In this document: positions 61,953 through 64,000 of the stretch, piece by piece
Layout of the letters: each line of letters starts with the position of its first letter
Position numbering within the stretch: position 1 is the stretch's first letter
Origin: Pseudomonadota bacterium
Lineage (GTDB): Bacteria; Myxococcota_A; UBA9042; GCA-2863065
Direction of reading: 5' to 3'
Length of the DNA stretch: 64,000 nt
Assembly (NCBI GenBank): GCA_005776585.1
Contig: SXOX01000162.1
Span: forward strand, 1 to 64,000
Notes under the pieces: model-generated
What the model saw: the letters and a program-made list of their open reading frames with translations, nothing else
The model's database searches: none
Told to the model about the DNA's origin: nothing
Translations under genes and position numbers: made by a program

Positions 61953-62380
61953 GGCTTGCTCTCCTGGCGAGACTGGAGTCCGGTGGTCATGGTGTACTTG
62001 GGGCTGGAGGCCGACATCGGAGCTTCGAGCGGTCCGCCGAGAACGCTGACAAGCACGTACTTCGGGCTACCCGCTCGGCTGGCGCCGGAGATCAGGCCGC
62101 TGCCGGTCAACGTCGTGGCCGCATCGGGACTCCACGTGTCGGTGCCGGGTCCGGGCGTTCCGATGTCGGTCCCCGCGTCGGTCGCGTCGACGCCCGGCTT
62201 GGCGTCGAGACTCGCATCGGAGCCGACCGCATCGAGCGGCCCCGTCGTATCGCTGCTTGCGTCGGCCGTGACCTTGGCGTCGTTTCCGCCGACCGCATCG
62301 GACGGCGCAGCGTCCGAGCACCCGATCACCATGGCGATCGCGGCGCTGACGCCCGGGTAACTCCATCGTCTGTTTCTCAT
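61949..62380 (-). CDS. Small lipoprotein coupled to the collagen-like protein
   Basis: 143 residues from ATG 62380, with AGGAGG about 14 bases upstream. The lipobox is VIGC, and nearly all the rest is an Asp/Ala/Thr/Gly linker ending in a short Gly/Ser/Pro segment ([15 protein letters not shown], then SPKYTMTTG). The stop overlaps the ATG of the collagen-like gene. It may anchor or cap the collagen-like protein, but no domain is recognised. Confidence 0.7.
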   Translation of the reverse strand: MRNRRWSYPGVSAAIAMVIGCSDAAPSDAVGGNDAKVTADASSDTTGPLDAVGSDASLDAKPGVDATDAGTDIGTPGPGTDTWSPDAATTLTGSGLISGASRAGSPKYVLVSVLGGPLEAPMSASSPKYTMTTGLQSRQESKP

Positions 62381-62428
62381 CTTCTCAGTCGCCTCCTTAT
62401 GAGGTCTGGGCCTGTGGAGCAGGACGTA

Positions 62429-62458
62429 ACCCTCATTTCCGTTTGAGGGTAGTATATC
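62429..62458 (-). promoter_or_regulatory. -10-like box and inverted repeat before the collagen-like operon
   Basis: On the minus strand the sequence TATACT (62456-62451) is a near-consensus -10 box, with no clear -35. Immediately downstream, ACCCTCA (62429-62435) and TGAGGGT (62444-62450) form a 7-bp dyad with an 8-base spacer. This fits a promoter with an operator over the start point. The same dyad could form a weak terminator for the gene upstream, but no T-run follows. The interval 62381-62490 holds nothing else. Confidence 0.4.
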
Positions 62459-62490
62459 GTTCTGCGTGAGTCTAGCCCGCGCGACCCGAC

Positions 62491-64000
62491 CTACTTCAGC
62501 GCCTTGGCCCGCGACTCGGCGCGCTCCCACATGCGGATGTAGCCCTCGGCCGAGCGGACGAACGGCTCGAGCTCGGCATCGGTCATGCCCATGGCACGCG
62601 CGTCCTGAATGAGCTCGGGGAGCAGACCCACGTGCGCCATGCCCTCGGTGTTGAAGTCGAACGTGCGCTTCCCCGACACCGGCGACGAGAACGTGACGTC
62701 GCCCGCAAACGACGTGAAGGGGTAGGCGATGGGCTTGGTCTGCGGTGCCGTACACCCCGCGTTCTTGCCGAAGCGCGGCCCGGCCTGCGGGGCGAAGCCG
62801 TTGTTGTCGAGCGCCACGCCCTGCGCCGGGTAGCCGCCGTGGTCCTTGATGCGCGCGATGCGGGCCGCGAAGTCGTGGCCAACGTTGAGCTGGTCGGGCC
62901 GCTGGCAGCGCGGGAGGTTCGTGTTGGAGATCCCGCCGAGCGAGTAGAGGTCGCCGTCGTTGTCGCCCTGGTGCGTCCCTGCGGCGGGATAGTTGGCGGC
63001 GTGCAGGAGCTCGTAGGCGCGGACCCGCGACCGGCGCGGCATGTGGTCGATCTCGATGATGAGGCCCCGGAGCATCATCTCGTGCATCAGCGTCTCACCC
63101 AACGGCGTGAGCCCCGTCTGCTGGCAGTAGTCGCCTTCGAGCTTGGGCTCGGTGAGCTTGCTGAGCAGCGGCGCCAGGAACTCGACGGGGGACTTGGGAA
63201 AGGTCGAGGCGTCGAGCGGGGGCGGCCCGTCGAAGGTCGCGCGCGGCTGGTTCAGGCCGCCGAACGTGACGGCGCCGTGGTCGTAGCCGTCGGGCTGTAC
63301 GGGACAGGCGACGTTGGTGAAGTTGCCGTAGTAGCCGGTGTTGGCGACGTTCCCGATCTCGATGAACCCGCGATGGCCGTCCCCCGCCGAGAAGCCGTTG
63401 TCGAACTTGTGCACCGGGAAGATCGCGCGCACGCCGCGCTCCCGGTAGGTGTCGAGCTTGGCCTTGACCAGCTCCGAGGTGCACTTCGGGAAGCCGGGGC
63501 GCTCGGTGACGTAGCAGTCGAACAGCGTCGAGGTCTCGATGCCGAGCACCACCGCGAGCTTGCCTTGCTGGATGATCTTGCGCGCCTCGGCGGGCGTCGT
63601 GACGATGCGAAACCAGCCCTTGCCGGGGCCGCCGGCGTGCGCGTCGATGTAGCGCTCGAGGGCGCGCGTCGCGTCGAGGATGCGGTCTACGGCGACCATC
63701 TCGTTACACGACAGCCGCGGCTTCTGGAGGCCGAGGCCGGTGCTCATCTGGCAAAGGACCTCGTTGGTCGTCGCGTGCTGCACCAGGAGCCGCAGCCCGC
63801 CCATCCACGCGCGCTCGAGCCAGCGATGGTAGAGCCCCTGATGCGTCGCGCGCGCGGTGGTACCCGGCCAGTGCACGAAGTCGGGGTAGCCGTCGGTATG
63901 GTGGTTGAACGCCCCCGTGTCGCCACTCAACAGCGCTGCGGCCGCCGTCGCGGGGTCGAACGCGCCGCCGCCCATGAAGTAGCCGACGAGATCGCGCCGG
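62491..64000 (-). CDS. Renal dipeptidase-like (peptidase M19/amidohydrolase) protein, partial
   Basis: The gene runs off the right edge; from the edge codon RRDLVGYFMGGGAF it continues to TAG at 62491 with over 500 residues. An ATG at 63975 is internal, because coding continues upstream. Segments fit the membrane-dipeptidase/amidohydrolase barrel: GNVANTGYYGNFTN, HEMMLRGLIIEIDHMPRRSR (a metal-type His), HGGYPAQGVALDNNGFAP and FDFNTEGMAHVGLLPELIQD (HVGLLPEL type). A LAVVLGIETSTLFD segment provides the early Glu. Several Cys may stabilise an exported protein. Substrate unknown; confidence in the superfamily is moderate. Confidence 0.75.
   Translation of the reverse strand, partial: RRDLVGYFMGGGAFDPATAAAALLSGDTGAFNHHTDGYPDFVHWPGTTARATHQGLYHRWLERAWMGGLRLLVQHATTNEVLCQMSTGLGLQKPRLSCNEMVAVDRILDATRALERYIDAHAGGPGKGWFRIVTTPAEARKIIQQGKLAVVLGIETSTLFDCYVTERPGFPKCTSELVKAKLDTYRERGVRAIFPVHKFDNGFSAGDGHRGFIEIGNVANTGYYGNFTNVACPVQPDGYDHGAVTFGGLNQPRATFDGPPPLDASTFPKSPVEFLAPLLSKLTEPKLEGDYCQQTGLTPLGETLMHEMMLRGLIIEIDHMPRRSRVRAYELLHAANYPAAGTHQGDNDGDLYSLGGISNTNLPRCQRPDQLNVGHDFAARIARIKDHGGYPAQGVALDNNGFAPQAGPRFGKNAGCTAPQTKPIAYPFTSFAGDVTFSSPVSGKRTFDFNTEGMAHVGLLPELIQDARAMGMTDAELEPFVRSAEGYIRMWERAESRAKALK

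Overview
The window is GC-rich bacterial DNA that looks like a member of the Myxococcota (delta-proteobacterial type). The evidence is the very large number of secreted cysteine-rich lipoproteins with Asp/Thr/Pro-rich linkers, MopE/CTDC/FG-GAP style repeats, and C-terminal Cys-TM-Arg tails like the MYXO-CTERM sorting signal. Other pointers are DUF1501-type, HTTM, CRTAC1 and NrsF proteins. No rRNA, tRNA, CRISPR array, transposase or phage gene was recognised. About 40 genes look intact. At least six segments are broken genes or gene fragments.

Layout. 1-2132: a partial DUF1648 membrane protein, a small heat-shock protein and a geranylgeranyl-reductase-like flavoprotein. 2199-8160: a CRTAC1/ASPIC-UnbV lipoprotein, a cysteine-rich lipoprotein, a NarL-type response regulator, and an ECF sigma factor with an NrsF-like membrane anti-sigma factor. 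8187-16222: a translationally coupled pair of giant secreted proteins with animal-like modules (seven somatomedin-B-like units; six fibrinogen-C-like domains plus CTDC repeats). 16350-21919: a putative cysteine peptidase, a Tat-exported amidohydrolase and two lipoproteins. 21916-23142: a graveyard of three gene fragments. 23143-34025: an SGNH hydrolase, a glycosyltransferase-like membrane protein, a cytochrome-like protein, lipoproteins, a DUF1501 plus cytochrome-type pair, and a papain-fold protein with an inserted coiled coil.

34224-37298 is a beta-helix/MopE/Big2/sorting-tail gene whose single reading frame is interrupted by two TAA codons. 37465-41211: a lipoprotein, a CHAP protein with a sorting tail, and an HTTM protein. 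41233-43144: a three-gene operon with a ferritin-like protein. 43634-51953: seven tightly packed genes encoding multiheme/beta-propeller lipoproteins, DUF4266, DUF3570, a small lipoprotein and a TlpA-type thioredoxin. This is the best candidate for an integrated, poorly described envelope redox system. 52010-58973: a large lipoprotein, a 5'-truncated VWA-like gene back to back with a 5'-truncated PIN toxin, its orphan antitoxin, YceI, a small membrane protein and a LysR regulator. 59088-62380: a collagen-like protein with a small coupled lipoprotein. 62491-64000: a partial renal-dipeptidase-like enzyme.

As a whole the region is an exported-protein island. Most products carry Sec, lipoprotein or Tat signals, and overlapping ATGA/GTGA junctions indicate co-translated envelope modules. 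Regulation is visible only in outline: ECF/NrsF, NarL-type and LysR regulators and a few palindromes.
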